DNA of 64,000 nt from Batillaria attramentaria (lineage: Eukaryota > Mollusca > Gastropoda > Batillariidae): contig JACVVK020000147.1 of assembly GCA_018292915.2 (NCBI GenBank), positions 737,501 through 801,500 on the forward strand, given 5' to 3'. Both the position numbers and the translations under genes were made by a program. The notes beneath the pieces were generated by a model that was given only the letters and a program-made list of their open reading frames with translations, did no database searches and had not been told where the DNA came from. Shown here piece after piece: positions 11,506 to 23,092 of this stretch (position 1 is the first letter of the stretch; the number at the start of each line of letters is the position of its first letter).

Positions 11506-11885
11506 TGTTTTCTTTCGTAGGTTAGCAACGGCAAGTTGGAATAATTATGGTTCTTGTGCCAAAACGTTTACCGTTAAAAAAAAAAGTCATTGGCATTGTC
11601 ATTCTTCATGCCGCTGGCCTGACACGCACAGGCTCCAGTGTATGTCCATTTGTACATGTCTACAGACGAACAGGAAGGTGGAGGAGGAGTGTACTTATCA
11701 AGAGTAATGTTTACGTTGTCCTTATACCTGACTTCAGGAGACACGTCGTGACGGTGGGGAGAAACGAGTTAATTATGGGGTTTTATGAAGTCGGTACAAG
11801 CTGGAGGGAGGGGGAGGGGGGGGGAGGACCAGGCTGACACGTCTTACAGCAGTGAATTACATTTTGCCCTCGGTACCCCTAACCC
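11506..11885. other. Unique sequence
   Basis: Non-repetitive apart from an A run at 11577-11585 and a G-rich stretch at 11800-11827. No gene recognised. Confidence 0.5.
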
Positions 11886-12004
<119 letters not shown>

Positions 12005-12134
12005 TTCAGTCTGTCTCGCTGTGTGTCTCTGTTCATATTTCTTGATCGTCTAATCTGGTGATGAGCAATGGCGGGTTATAAACTGGGGGGAGCTTTCTAT
12101 CAAATCTTTACCGCTCAGTGTACAATTTAGTTCA

Positions 12135-12358
12135 GTTGGTTGGTTGATCGGTTGGTAGTTCGCTCGTTCGCCGGTTCGTTTGTTCGTGTGTCTGTCTGTC
12201 TCTCTCTGTCTGTCTTTCTGTCTCTCTGTGTGTCTATCTGTCTGTCTGTCTGTCTGTGTCTATCTGTCTGTCGGTCTGTCTGCCTGTCTATCTTTATGTT
12301 TCTCTGTCTGTCGGTTTCTATATCTGTCTATTTATCTGTCTGTCTATCTGTCTGTCTT
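12135..12358. repeat. (CTGT)n-rich degenerate tetranucleotide tract
   Basis: Imperfect CTGT/CTAT units, about 220 bp. It ends 300 bp before the Nkx6 internal exon. The intervening 12359-12664 is unique intron ending in the exon's acceptor. Confidence 0.88.
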
Positions 12359-12600
12359 GCTCGACCGCAGGTATGAGCGCCTCGCTAACCTTAGCGTACA
12401 GCAGAAGGCTGAAGAAAGTAGAAAGGCTTTAAAACCAAATGCTACCGTAGCGTCCTTGTCCCTCTCCACTCTCCTCCCTCTCCCCGCCCCCCCCCCCACC
12501 TCCCCCCATACGCACACGTCCACAATAATACTCAACAGCTAAGTTAACTCTGCGATCCAGTACTCAGAGTTATCGCGAACATTTAATTTCCGCAGCTTAA

Positions 12601-12846
<246 letters not shown>

Positions 12847-12959
12847 TGACGTCTTGATTAGTTTTGATTAAGTTTTTGGTGTTTGGTAAAAGAAGGGGAA
12901 TTTGTTAGTGGTGGTGCGAATGTTGCTTTGTGTAAGCAGCAACGATTTGTAACAAGGGG

Positions 12960-13369
12960 AAAAAAACAAAACACCCCCCCCAAAAAAAACAACAAAAACA
13001 AACAAACAAACAAACAAACAAACAAACAAACAAAAAAACAACAACAACAAAAAAACTATACAAACAAAAGAACAAAAAAATCCAAAAACCAAAACAACAA
13101 CAAAAACAAACAACAACAACAGCAAAAAACAAAACAACAACAAACACAACAACAACAACGACAACAACAACATTGCATATGTTGCTTAAATTGGATTTTT
13201 TATTGAGCATGTCATAAGCATGTCTTGTTTATGCTCAAACTGTGTTTCTGTAATTTCATCAGTGCAACAAAATAAATCAGTTTAAACCAACAACAACAAC
13301 TACTGCTGCTGCTGTAAAACCAAAATAAAGACAAAACAATACAAACAAACGGAACACCCCAAACAAACG

Positions 13370-13400
<31 letters not shown>
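12960..13400. repeat. A/C-rich low-complexity block
   Basis: (CAAA)n, (CAA)n and A runs, with a short unique interval at 13171-13285. Open frames of ~100 codons on both strands here are composition artefacts. Confidence 0.9.
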
Positions 13401-13401
<1 letters not shown>

Positions 13402-14290
13402 ACCCAAACAAACGTTCATCAAAACTGGCGGAAACTTGGGCGCTTTTATACAGTCTTTGGTGGACTGAACCGAAAAATCACGTGCTTTTTGGTATACAGC
13501 ACACGTCAGGGACAGTGCACAGGCTTCCTCACGGCTCAGGCGGATTTTTCGGTCTAGTTCCTATACTGTATAGTCTCACTCAACCTTTGTGCGAATAGCA
13601 TTTTAATGATGGAACACAAGTTGGGTCTCTCTGTTTATTTATTTGACTACAACTGATTTGGATGCTAGAAATCAAACTGGATTCACTTGTCTTCGCAATT
13701 CTGAACGGGTGATTCTTTTCTCTCACAATTCTCTTTAAACCCCCCCCCCCCCAAAAAAAAACAAACAAAAAAAAACACCAAAAACCTGTGTCTGGCGTAT
13801 GCTTTGGCTATTGCCATTGTTGTGGAAGGAAAAATCACTTTATTAGATCGGGTGCCAAGTGCTTACCGCCCCTTTTTTCTTGCCTCCCTTGGGCGCCGTC
13901 CCTAATGAGAAGGTTTAGGGATTTTCTTCCCCTCTGCTCTGTGGTTTCTTCATCGTTGTTCAATCTGTGCCAAAGAATGTCAAGAGTTTCGACTCGTTAG
14001 TATTGCCAAGAAGAACTGATAGGCATTACTTTCAGTGTTGGGGTACGTAAAATCTTACAAAGAGTAAGTTTTTTTTTTTTTTTGTTATTTTTAACGCCTT
14101 GCGGCAGATTGCAGGGAATTTAGGTTGTATTTTAGGGAGAGTCGATTATCAAAGGAGTGATGATAAAATTGAAGGAGGAAGACATTTTCTTTCCTTGGGT
14201 GGGAAGAGTTTTCAATCAGTGCTTAGTTCCCGGTTACGAGTGAAATGTTCGAGACACTGAAAACACAAGTCCCTGAAATGTACTGGGTGA
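13401..14290. other. Unique intronic sequence
   Basis: No gene recognised. There is a C run and A-rich stretch at 13740-13780 and a T run at 14070-14083. Confidence 0.5.
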
Positions 14291-14525
14291 AACAAACAAA
14301 CAAACAACAACAACAACAACAAACCAAACAAACAAACAAACAAACAACAACAACAACAACAAAAACAGAAACAAATCAATACACAAGCAAACAACCTTCA
14401 AACTCAACCTCTTAGAACAAACCAAAACATCATTATCAACAACAGCAACAGCAGCAACAACCACAACAACAACAACAACAGCTGCAGCAACAACAACAGC
14501 AACAACAACAACAACAAAACAGACA
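14291..14525. repeat. (CAA)n/(CAG)n A/C-rich tract
   Basis: Imperfect CAAA, CAA and CAG repeats. Apparent Cys- or Gln-rich frames are repeat translations. Confidence 0.9.
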
Positions 14526-14933
14526 GAAATGTATGTTAATTCGGTTTATGACCGGAAACATGACCGTCCAGATTTCTAACCCACTATGCCTACAAAATGC
14601 TGGGCTATATATACCGTATACTTCGGTTACCCACGCGAAAAGTCGAACAGTATCAGCGGGTCCTTGGCGTCGCGCGCCAGTCTGTGCCAAGAGCAGTTTA
14701 GTGGCAGTACCGCCGCGTGCTATCAGTGATAAATGACACAGTACCAACAAGCATGAACTACTATCTCGTTACTCTTGTTTGCACCTCGGTAAGGGCGGTG
14801 TGTGTACACCCTGCACTGATATTCTTACCACATGCTGTTTTACATACACACCCCCGGCATGTCTTTGTGGCAGCTGGGTGGTTCTGTGGTTAGTTCTGTC
14901 TTTTTTTGTTTTGTTTTTTGGTTTATTGGTTAG

Positions 14934-14937
<4 letters not shown>
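14526..14937. other. Unique sequence with a TATA-like motif
   Basis: GGGCTATATATACCGTATAC near 14603 resembles a TATA box, but no transcript start context or coding exon follows. The remainder is unremarkable. Confidence 0.35.

Positions 14938-15006
<69 letters not shown>
14938..15006. repeat. (GT)n microsatellite
   Basis: Uninterrupted GT array ending 10 bp before a SINE-A head. Confidence 0.96.
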
Positions 15007-15008
<2 letters not shown>

Positions 15009-15015
15009 AACGCGG

Positions 15016-15190
15016 GGGGAGCCGGGGTGGCCGAATGGTAGAGCGTTGGACTTCCAATGCTCGGGTCGTGAGTTCGAATCCCGGCCGGGGCCAAATATTT
15101 GTGCTGGCTTTTTCATCGCGTTGCCCCGTCTTTGATATCACCCGTATGCGGCGGAAAAGGACGTTAAACTCCCAAACACCCACCCACCCC
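15016..15190 (+). mobile_element. SINE-A copy, best preserved
   Basis: Head GGAGCCGGGGTGGCCGAATG, GTAGAGCGTTGGACTTCCAA, intact box B GTGAGTTCGAATCCC, body GGCCAAATATTTGTGCTGGC, end GGACGTTAAACTCCCAAACA then CCCACCCACCCC. Both internal Pol III promoter boxes are intact. The anticodon position has C for T relative to the tRNA-Arg(TCT)-like copies. A 45-bp SINE-A-like head fragment (GCTCGGGTCGTGAGTTCGAA) recurs at 15333-15376. Confidence 0.9.
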
Positions 15191-15701
15191 TTTGTTACGC
15201 GGGGTGTACCAAAAGTCTTGACACAGGTGCTGTTAAAACGGAAACTAATAATCGTATCGCCAGCCAGACTCCTACATGTTATTAGCACGTACCTTTCCGC
15301 TAGTCATGCTAAGTTTAAACCGGCGCCTCCTTGGACTTTCAGTGCTCGGGTCGTGAGTTCGAATCCCTGCCGGAAAACAACAAATTGTTGTTACTTGTTC
15401 GTCTCTTGTTTTCGGTTTAAGCTTTTCTCTTACCCGCAAGAAATTCGGATAGCACAAAGTTCTTTCCTGCTTCGTGTTAGAACCAAGGCGTCGATGCATC
15501 TTTTTTTTTTTTTTTTTTCTATCCTGTTTTAAATTTTGTATGACTTCCATGATTCAGTAATGAATTCGAAAAGCACTGCGTTCACTCCTGTTTCTTGTTA
15601 GAATTACGGAATAGAAAAAAAAAAAGTGTCCAACCCGTATACTACTAAGAAGAACCAGAGGAAAACTCAGTTTGTGCTGTTCGAGTTCATTGAGGTAATA
15701 C

Positions 15702-16218
15702 AAAAACTAAAGCAGCCCCCGTAGTGTAGTGGTTAGCACTTCGGATCATGGACCGGGAGACCCGGGTTCGAATCCCAGCCGAGGCAAGCGGGATTTTTCC
15801 TACCTAGGTCGGCTCCTACCCAGAGCGGGTGTGCTATGGGCCCGATGGGGAGGCTGTTGCCACACAGCCGAGTTTCACCCACTTCACGGGTGCGACTTTG
15901 GGGGTGCTTCCCTTAGTATGACACGTCTTATGATGTGGATGATTACACGGCCGGCACCGCAGGTGCCGTAGTTCCCGGGCCTGGTTAATGCCGGGATATT
16001 TATGACAGGAAGCGTGGAATGCGGCCCTGTCCCGCAGTCCCAAACCACATGGACCTCCATAGCATCATCTTACTATCATCCTCATCTCCATCATCATGCA
16101 TAATAAAAATTGTCCCAGCTTCCGAGTCCTCTGTGGGTTCCACCCTTGACCTGGGAGGAACACCACTGGAGTTGGCAAAGAGTTGGGGCAGAAAAAAAAA
16201 AAAAAAAAACTAAAGCAG
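15702..16218 (+). mobile_element. SINE-B copy with perfect 14-bp target-site duplication
   Basis: The body (15716-16204) starts with a tRNA-like head CCCCCGTAGTGTAGTGGTTA, box B GGGTTCGAATCCC, and a long body including TGTTGCCACACAGCCGAG. It ends in GAGTTGGGGCAG plus an A run. AAAAACTAAAGCAG is present at both 15702-15715 and 16205-16218, the signature of target-primed retroposition. A second copy lies at 57619-58157. The frame it carries is not a known protein and is shared by both copies only because the repeat is shared. Confidence 0.93.
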
Positions 16219-16237
16219 AAAAAAAAATCTCCTCTTC

Positions 16238-16329
16238 TTAACTCTTTGACGACGGAGCGCAATTTCTGACACACGATTTCCTATAGGAAATCGTGTGTCA
16301 GAAATTGCGCTCCGTCGTCAAAGAGTTAA
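16238..16329. repeat. Perfect 92-bp palindrome with TTAA ends
   Basis: TTAACTCTTTGACGACGGAG opens the left 46-bp arm, and the right arm is its exact reverse complement with no spacer and no mismatch (centre CCTATAGG at 16280-16287). Both ends are TTAA, the target duplicated by piggyBac-family transposons, and the next bases CTCTTTG resemble the CCYTTTG terminal inverted repeats common in that family. It is best read as a minimal foldback MITE. The family assignment is inference. Confidence 0.8.
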
Positions 16330-17190
16330 AACTACGGCTAGGACTTTTGTCTGTTTGTTATTGTCTGTTTTAGTTTTCCTCCGTGATTAAGCAACGAGTT
16401 TCAACAACACAAAGTTCTCTCGTGTTTCTTGTTAGAACCAAAGCCTCCAGTACGTTTTTTTTTTTTTTTTTTTTTCCTGTTTCAGTTTTTGTATTACGTC
16501 CATGTTTAAGCATGAATTCGAACTACGCAAAGGTCTCTACTGTTTCTTGTGAGAACCACCTCTTTTTTTCCCGTCTTAGTTTTTACATGAATTCCATGAA
16601 ATCGAACAACACAAAGTTCTTTTCTGGTTAAGCTAGAACTAAGGTTTCAGTACATGTCTGGTTTTTTTTTCTGTTTTGTTTTTAATTTTTATTTCATTTT
16701 TACCTTCACGATTAAGCTGAATTTGAACAGCACTCTTTCCTGTTCCTGTTCGATACATTTTCTTTTTTCTGCCCCTCCCCCCCCTCCCCCCCCCTCCCCC
16801 CACACACCTAGTTTTTGCATGACTTCCTTGATTCAGCAATGAATTTGACCAGCACAAAGTTCTCTCTTGTTTCTTGTCGTAGTGCGGCTTCGATACAGTT
16901 TCTTTTTATTCTGGCTGGATGTTTTGTTGCAATACCTTCACAATTCGCGGTAATAGCCCTTGCCGGCGCCCACACAATGACTTCTCCCTAATTTAGCCGT
17001 CAAATCGATCCGCCAGTAATTCCGTCGATCCTAACACATTACTCTCACTCCCCGGGCTACCGGAGGCATGATTTTTTTTTTTGCCCCGCTGGACTTCTGC
17101 CCAAGGCCCATGGCACTTCCAGCGGGTGTGGGAGTGGGTGTTTAGGGGTTTTCCATCAAGTAAGGGTGCTTTTCTTCATGAACTGTCAGG

Positions 17191-17382
17191 AGGAGCCGGG
17201 AGAGTCGAGTTGTAGAGCATTGGACTTTCAATGCTTACGGTCGTGAGTTCGAATCCTGGCTGCCAGCCAACGGTTTGTGCTGGCATTTTCCTCTTCGCCA
17301 CGTCTTTCATATCACCCTTATCACAGTGTGATGGAAAAGGACGTTAGACACCTATATACCCACTCACCCACCCACCCACATA
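17191..17382 (+). mobile_element. SINE-A copy (diverged)
   Basis: Head GGAGCCGGGAGAGTCGAGTT, GTAGAGCATTGGACTTTCAA, box B GTGAGTTCGAATCCT, then the body and GGACGTTAGACACCTATATA. A second, minus-strand SINE-A tail fragment (GGGTGTTTAGGGGTTTTCCA) lies just upstream at about 17135-17155. The sequence 16921-17190 is otherwise unique. Confidence 0.8.
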
Positions 17383-17499
17383 ATCGCATAAGACTTTACC
17401 GTTGGGCAGAACTCAAGCGGGGAAAGAAACCATGCCTGCCGGTGTTGACCAAGAAAAAAAAAATGCTCTGTGGAAAGGGAGCCGCGAGGTGGAGGCAGG

Positions 17500-17820
17500 G
17501 GCTGGGCAGAGGAAGCAAGAAGGGAGGCGGGGTGAGGGAGGGAAAGGGGGTAGGGGTGGGGGTGGTGGTTCTGCTTGCTTTTTGCCTTGCAAATAAGTGC
17601 TTGTAGTGTGCATGGAAATGGAAGCGGGAGAGAAGCGGAGCGTGACACTGACAAACGTGAATGCATTTGTAACGATCTCGCAACCGCGTATGGTCGATTG
17701 GCAAACGGCGCACCGCCGGTCAGCCGAGAAATAGGTGGATAACTCTGGTTTATGAGGGGCTGGGAGGTAGGAAGGGGTGTGGGGGAGGGGTTGAGCGGTG
17801 AAGGGGGGGGGGGGGGGGCA

Positions 17821-17865
<45 letters not shown>

Positions 17866-17934
17866 AATGACAATGACAATGATCCTTTTTTTTCAACGGT
17901 AAAGCTATTGGCACAATTACCATTTCCAAACTTG

Positions 17935-17975
<41 letters not shown>
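17500..17975. repeat. G-rich tract and two (GA)n arrays
   Basis: G-rich sequence at 17515-17570 and 17760-17820, then (GA)n at 17823-17860 and 17937-17973. Between the arrays, (ATGACA)n at 17860-17882 is followed by TCAACGGTAAAGCTATTGGC. The same ACGGTAAA-type motif appears inverted at about 11567 (CGTTTACCGTTAAAAAAAAA), suggesting another dispersed repeat. Confidence 0.7.
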
Positions 17976-17977
<2 letters not shown>

Positions 17978-18079
17978 ACTTGAGCAGAAGAAAGAAAACA
18001 AAGTGAAATGATATATCCGTCCCATCATCCTCTTGTGTGACAGACCATTTCCTTTCTATTGCGGACACTGACTTCCAGA

Positions 18080-18083
<4 letters not shown>

Positions 18084-18141
<58 letters not shown>

Positions 18142-18348
18142 TCACTGTGTGTGAGGGGGGGGGGGGGGAGAGAGAGAGAGATGATGATGATGATGATGAT
18201 TATGAAACTTTATTTTTCAACATGTAAAGTTTTGACAAAGCTGAACATCAATTTACAAACTCGCCGTTGCTACACACTAAACAATGCAACACCACACTGC
18301 ACAATACAAACTAGTATCTGCCACTGATTTGTTTGGGCTGGATGGCAG

Positions 18349-18391
<43 letters not shown>
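18084..18391. repeat. (GT)n, G run, (ATG)n and (GA)n cluster
   Basis: (GT)n to about 18154 with GTCACT breaks, a G run, (GA)n, (ATG)n to 18200, then a unique 150 bp, then (GA)n at 18350-18391. The unique part includes CTTTATTTTTCAACATGTAA, resembling an inverted repeat tail. Confidence 0.85.
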
Positions 18392-18392
<1 letters not shown>

Positions 18393-19150
18393 ATCACCAT
18401 CAACTGCCAGAAAGATCATTAACTGCTAGAATCATCAAGCCGGTCGATTATTCCGTCAGAGTCCCTATCCTGGCCACAGTTTGCGCTTTAGAGAACACGA
18501 TGCGGTCACACAATGCGTCAAATGTATTGAACCTCGGCCCTTCCGAGCCGATTTCCATGAATAATTTCTCGCTGTGTGCACGGTGACTACAATGCAGGGC
18601 TGCAGCGGTAAGCACACGCCCACAAAATCGAACGTACCCGTTCTGGTCAAGCGGAAGGCACACGTTAGGGGCTTCTGTACAGGCAAGGGACTACACAGAC
18701 GGTAGCGACAAAGAAGGGTAATGGTGCCATATCCTGGTTTAGTGATTTCAAAAGCAGTCGACGAGTATGCTGAAATTAAACACAATCGGTTTATCCGTCG
18801 AAGCACACAAAAAAGCAGATTGCTGAGTTTATTTTCATGATTGAGGTATAACAGAGTTTGATCAAGTGGAAGGAGGAAGGGGGTGGTGGTGATGGGGGTG
18901 GGGTGGGGGGTAGAAAGGGGAGGAAGGCGAGTAGGGGTGTATTATGTCTGGTTATTCACACGTTGGGTGGGATGACCAGCGTTCGCCCGTGCTATGTATT
19001 AAAATCTAGAACTATCAGTTATCAATATTTTACCACAGTCTTTAAGCCTGACTAATAGAAAAAAAAAATAACGGATGAATTTCTTTTTACTGTACGAGTT
19101 AGTGTGCAGATAGAACACATTGTATGTTTCAAACTTATCAAGAATTCCGC
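18392..19150. other. Unique intronic sequence
   Basis: No gene recognised. It is GC-balanced at 18392-18800 and G-rich at 18870-18930. Frames of ~100 codons have no recognisable domain. Confidence 0.5.
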
Positions 19151-19179
19151 ACCTTCACAAATAAATAGTGTATGTATAT

Positions 19180-19620
19180 CCAGGTGTCCAAGTGGTGTAA
19201 TGACAGATACCACAAAAACAGCCGAGAACGATCTTTGAGCATAAAAAATGATAGCCCGTTTAACAGCCTATACCACATTCTATTTTAGCTCGGATTTACC
19301 CAGTCACCCCGATGACCTCTTCGTATTTAGCATCAAGATTTCCCCTAGCATATAATTTTATTGCCAATTATATTGCACCTTGGACCAGTTTTCCATGCTG
19401 ATCCATCCATATTTCCGTAAAAGAGCCGCGGATTTGAACGGAAATTTAGACACTCTAACACGCGACTACGCCTTGGCTTCTTGTTCTATCCTGCTAATTT
19501 CGTTATCTGAAGAATGCTTATTTCATTGTGACGTCCGCTTGGAATTCCATTTGATTGCACCTTCTAACCCGCCCATGTACGGAACGGGTAGGGGCAGTCG
19601 TGAGTTTTAGCGTCACTTAG
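19180..19620. promoter_or_regulatory. Candidate intronic enhancer block
   Basis: Non-repetitive sequence with clustered AT-rich homeodomain-like cores (TAATTTTATTGCCAATTATA at 19352-19371) and a symmetric pair TTTCCGTAAA / ACGGAAATTTAG at 19411-19450. It stands out from the repeat-rich surroundings. Function is inferred only from position in the Nkx6 intron and motif content. Confidence 0.3.
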
Positions 19621-19927
19621 GGGTTTGCCGTTGAGCTGAGCCAAATCACCAAATGATCTTTTTATCCGTGTTTCTGCGATTGGATTCGTGTCTGGGTCAG
19701 AAGAGATTGGGTCATCCGAGCTGTGAAGTGATCTCGTATGGCTTTGACCTTGGAAAGGGGGTGGTGTCAGAATGTTTCCTTTCTGTCTGACGTTCTGTCT
19801 GTTATGTTTTTCTTTCTTTCTTATTTCATTATTTATTTTTGTATTTTCGGTGGATGGAAACCTTTTATTCGGAGGTGTGAAGTTATCTGGTATGGCTTAC
19901 ACCCTAGAATGTTTTGTTCCTAGAAAA

Positions 19928-19928
19928 T

Positions 19929-19974
<46 letters not shown>

Positions 19975-20394
19975 CACCTTTGAATCTCTCTTTATCCGAT
20001 TAGTAGCCTTAATGGACGGGGGACTCTTTTTGCGGGCGTGTCTGTGTGTGTTCGTCCATTGTCTGTCCGTCTTTAGACACTACAGCTGGGGAAGTTTCCG
20101 TCACCCGACCTCTTTTACATTCATGCATTCCTTTGTCTGGACTGACTGACTGACTGACTGGCTGGCTGATAGATCAATTCGCTCAAGGGTTTGTGTGGTC
20201 GATAAGATAAGAAGTGTGTCTTGTCTATTGTCCACTAAGTGTGTTTTGTGCACCTATTGGTTTTATTTTTATTTTATTATATCCAGATTACCGTGTTGAT
20301 TGTAGTGTGTATGTGTGTATATATGTATGTGTGTAGGTGTGTACAGGATGTTGGTATGTACTGTATAATGTGTAGGCATGCTTGAATGTATGTA

Positions 20395-20459
<65 letters not shown>

Positions 20460-20470
20460 ATGTATGCTTT
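19928..20470. repeat. (TTTC)n and (GT)n/(GTAT)n tracts
   Basis: (TTTC)n at 19928-19971. (GTAT)n and (GT)n at 20385-20466, with a looser GTAT-rich lead from 20305. The remaining sequence is unique. At 20510-20580 the text GCGCTCTTCCAAGACAAGGC and (AAT)n resembles a minus-strand repeat tail. Confidence 0.85.
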
Positions 20471-20584
20471 TATTCATGTATTTATTTATTCCTTTCTTTA
20501 TCTACTTGGAAAGCGTCTAGCGCTCTTCCAAGACAAGGCGCCATAAAAATCTTCTTTATTATAATAATATCATATTATATTGCA

Positions 20585-21005
20585 TAGCACAGTCCTCAGG
20601 TATGCACACGTTCCGTCTCCGTGCAAAAAAAAAAAAAAAGTGCAGGTGTTTCAAGACGCCACTTTCTAATAAAAAATAAAAAAAAGTGAAAGATTTTTTT
20701 TTACCCTCAGTGATCTTTAGCAGCTCTATGGGGGTGTTGGCCTGTGTGAGAGTCTCATAAAACTACGCCCTAACAAGGACAAGATTTGAGACAGGAATGA
20801 TTGCGACGCATTAGCAGATGGTTGCCCTTAAAGCGGCCAGTCTGAGATACGACACGAAAAACAAAGTCTGAGTTTGATACCGGTAATGCCTTTATATCCC
20901 TTTTGACACTGTCCCCGGCTCTGACAGCGGGAAATATTGTTTAATGTCTAACGCTCGTTACTGGTTTTTGCTGGATATTTTCAGGAAGCCGTTGGTTTTC
21001 GGATT
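20585..21005. other. Unique sequence
   Basis: A run at 20625-20639 and nothing else recognised. Confidence 0.5.
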
Positions 21006-21097
21006 GGGGGGGGGGGGGGTGTAGAGCAACAGGGAGGGGATAATAGGGGTGGGGTAGGGGTGGATAGGGTACATGAAGAGATCAACCGGATGCAGAG

Positions 21098-21154
<57 letters not shown>

Positions 21155-21210
21155 GCGAGGGAAGGAGCTGAAGGGGCATAGGGTGGGAGGAGGGTGAGGG
21201 GGGGGGGGAA
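21006..21210. repeat. G-rich tract with (GT)n
   Basis: G14 at 21006, G-rich sequence, (GT)n at 21099-21153, then another G-rich stretch. From 21211 to 21660 the sequence is unique, with nothing recognised. Confidence 0.88.
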
Positions 21211-21660
21211 GGTTATAGATCACTAGGCTCTCTACATACTGATATCATTTTCGCAGTCAGGGGCAGATCATACCACTTAATATTCATTTTCACAGTCACG
21301 GAGACTTCCCTTTATGATAACCTCTGACCTACATTTTTAACAAAGCAAACATTACATTGATTCGTACGTCATACCCACTGATCATACACATTTCTTTAAT
21401 ACCTGCTCTTTGATTTCCTGTCACAGTTAATGTCCACACAGCCAATGTTAATACGTCGTATGGATGATTTATAAATGATTTATTTCTCAGACTTCCCTTT
21501 TCTTGAACCCCTGCAAATATAAATTCTTGACGTTATAGAGACTTACACAGCAGAAACACAAAGAAAGAGAAAGAAAGGAAAAAGCGCCCCGCCCCCACCC
21601 TCTAAAATACACCCCTCCCCCTCCCAACCCCGACAAAAAGGGAGAACATCTACCCCGAAA

Positions 21661-22165
21661 AAAACCCAAAATCAAACGACAACAACCACAACAACAACAA
21701 TTAAGAAACAAACAAATAACAGAAGACAACAAGAAAAACATTTAAACAAATCTAGACAACAGCCAGCCAACCAACCAACCAACCAACCAACCAACCAACC
21801 AACCAACCAACCAACCAACCAACAAGAGCAACAACAACAACAAGAAAAACATTTAAAGATATCTACATAACAGCAACACCCCCCCCCCCCCCCCCAAAAA
21901 AAAAAAAAGAAGAAAAAAAGAAGAAACAAACAAACAAACAAACAAAAAAAAAAAAAAACCCAAACAACCTACCCCCAAAAAAACCTACCCCCAAAAAACC
22001 TACCCCCAAAAAACCTACCCCCAAAAAACCCATCCCCAAAAAAACCAACCAAACAAACAAAAAACAACCAAAAAAAAAAACCAACAACAAACAACCAACC
22101 AACCAACAAACAAACAACAAAACCAGTTAAACAAACAAGCAAACGACGACAACAACAACAACAAA
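21661..22165. repeat. A/C-rich block with (CCAA)n and a 15-bp minisatellite
   Basis: (CCAA)n at about 21769-21823, C and A runs at 21877-21908, and five copies of a ~15-bp unit CCTACCCCCAAAAAA at about 21968-22045. Val/Gly-rich frames on the minus strand are artefacts. Confidence 0.9.
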
Positions 22166-22339
22166 TATCAAACAATCGCTACAATAAAAACGGCACTAAC
22201 CTCACTAGCATCAAAGCCAGGCAAACCAGTAAAACTGTATCTCAGAAAATCAGGGGCAGTTTAGCCAGGTTTCCTTTAAAAATAATAATAAAAAAAAATC
22301 TTGCAGTTTCGATTGCTGACTTCTGCACCTTTGATCATA

Positions 22340-22980
22340 TAACTTATGACACAAAAGTGAAAGAGAGGCCTGGCGAGGTGGCCCCCAACCAACTCACACA
22401 GAGTTCAGTTTCAGCGTCAAGAAGTTCGGCGTGCCTCAATACGAAATTGGCAACACCGACGTCCGTGTATTCTGTCAGAGCTGAAAAAGGATCAGTTTCA
22501 AAGCGAATGCGCATAAATAGGCGCACAAATACAGGGCGCAGGAGGGTGGATGGAAGGAGGGGGGAGAGGGGGTGTTGGTGGAGGACAAAATGGAACGGTA
22601 GAGGCCAGACGGGCAGTGATCAATGTTCAAATGGCTGCCTGCCCGCGTTCGCAACTTCTGTGACTGAGTTGTCAGACGGAGAGCTGAATAGGGCCAGACG
22701 CCAGGTTTGCGTGGTGAAGACTGAACGCCGCCATTTTGTTAAAATTTTGCAGATTAAGTATAAATGTTTGAAGCTGGCAGACGAAAGGTATGGGCGTGAG
22801 TCGTCCGCGGTAGCCCGTCTGGAAGGACAATCACTGATGGATTGTGAACGGGGAGGGGGCTGTATTACGCAGTGCATATATGCAGATGTCACGGCCTTTC
22901 ACTGAGTCATCAGCGACAATAATCAAAGCAGAAAACCTGTGACATAATTACGCTTTATGCGGAAAATCGTGGGGATATTT
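22340..22980. other. Unique block with a 182-codon open frame and a YY1-like site
   Basis: Non-repetitive and GC-balanced. A + strand open frame (22357-22905) encodes a Ser/Arg/Gly-containing peptide with no domain that I recognise, and a minus frame overlaps it, so coding is doubtful. GCCGCCATTTTG at 22727-22738 is a strong YY1-type motif on the minus strand. It could be regulatory DNA or a noncoding transcript exon. Confidence 0.2.
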
Positions 22981-23092
22981 TTTTTATTCGTTAGGATTTT
23001 TTCTAAATTTGTGAATTTTTTTCATCTAAGAGGGTTTTTTGGTAGTTTTTTTTTTAATTCGTGAGAAAGAAGGCCGGGGTTGAGGTGATGAT

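Larger units (their letters stand above)
15410..16920 (+). repeat. Tandem array of ~120-bp units, interrupted by two insertions
   Basis: About seven diverged copies share the order TGACTTCCATGATTCAGNAA, GAATTCGAACAGCACAAAG, TTCTCTCCTGTTTCTTGTTA, GAACCAAGGC, then a T run. The CACAAAG landmark falls at about 15454, 15574, 16409, 16525, 16608, 16728 and 16854, giving spacings near 120, 116, 83, 120 and 126. The 835-bp gap contains the SINE-B copy (15716-16204) and the 92-bp palindrome (16238-16329), so the array is older than both insertions. No coding potential. Confidence 0.8.

Noticed and set aside
12868..13210. Overlapping ~100-codon frames on both strands after the Nkx6 exon
   Set aside because: Asn/Gln/Lys or Val/Leu/Phe composition comes from A/C-rich low-complexity DNA inside the intron.
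14600..14625. TATA-like sequence as a promoter
   Set aside because: No downstream exon, initiator or CpG context supports it.
15016..15085. Possible tRNA genes (box A and box B present)
   Set aside because: The arms do not fold into a complete tRNA with a normal acceptor stem, and the same heads continue into a shared body at many sites, so they are SINE heads. The same applies at 15716, 27844, 48574, 57640, 60300 and 63705.
15729..15971. 80-codon frame conserved with one at 57653-57895
   Set aside because: The conservation is due to both lying in SINE-B copies. It is not evidence for a protein.
17364..18068. 234-codon minus-strand frame, the longest in the window
   Set aside because: Poly(Ser-Leu) and Pro-rich segments come from (GA)n and G-rich DNA. 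No recognisable domain remains.
22357..22905. 182-codon frame as a protein-coding gene
   Set aside because: Overlapping frame on the other strand, no domain, no splice or codon-bias support. Kept only as a unique block.
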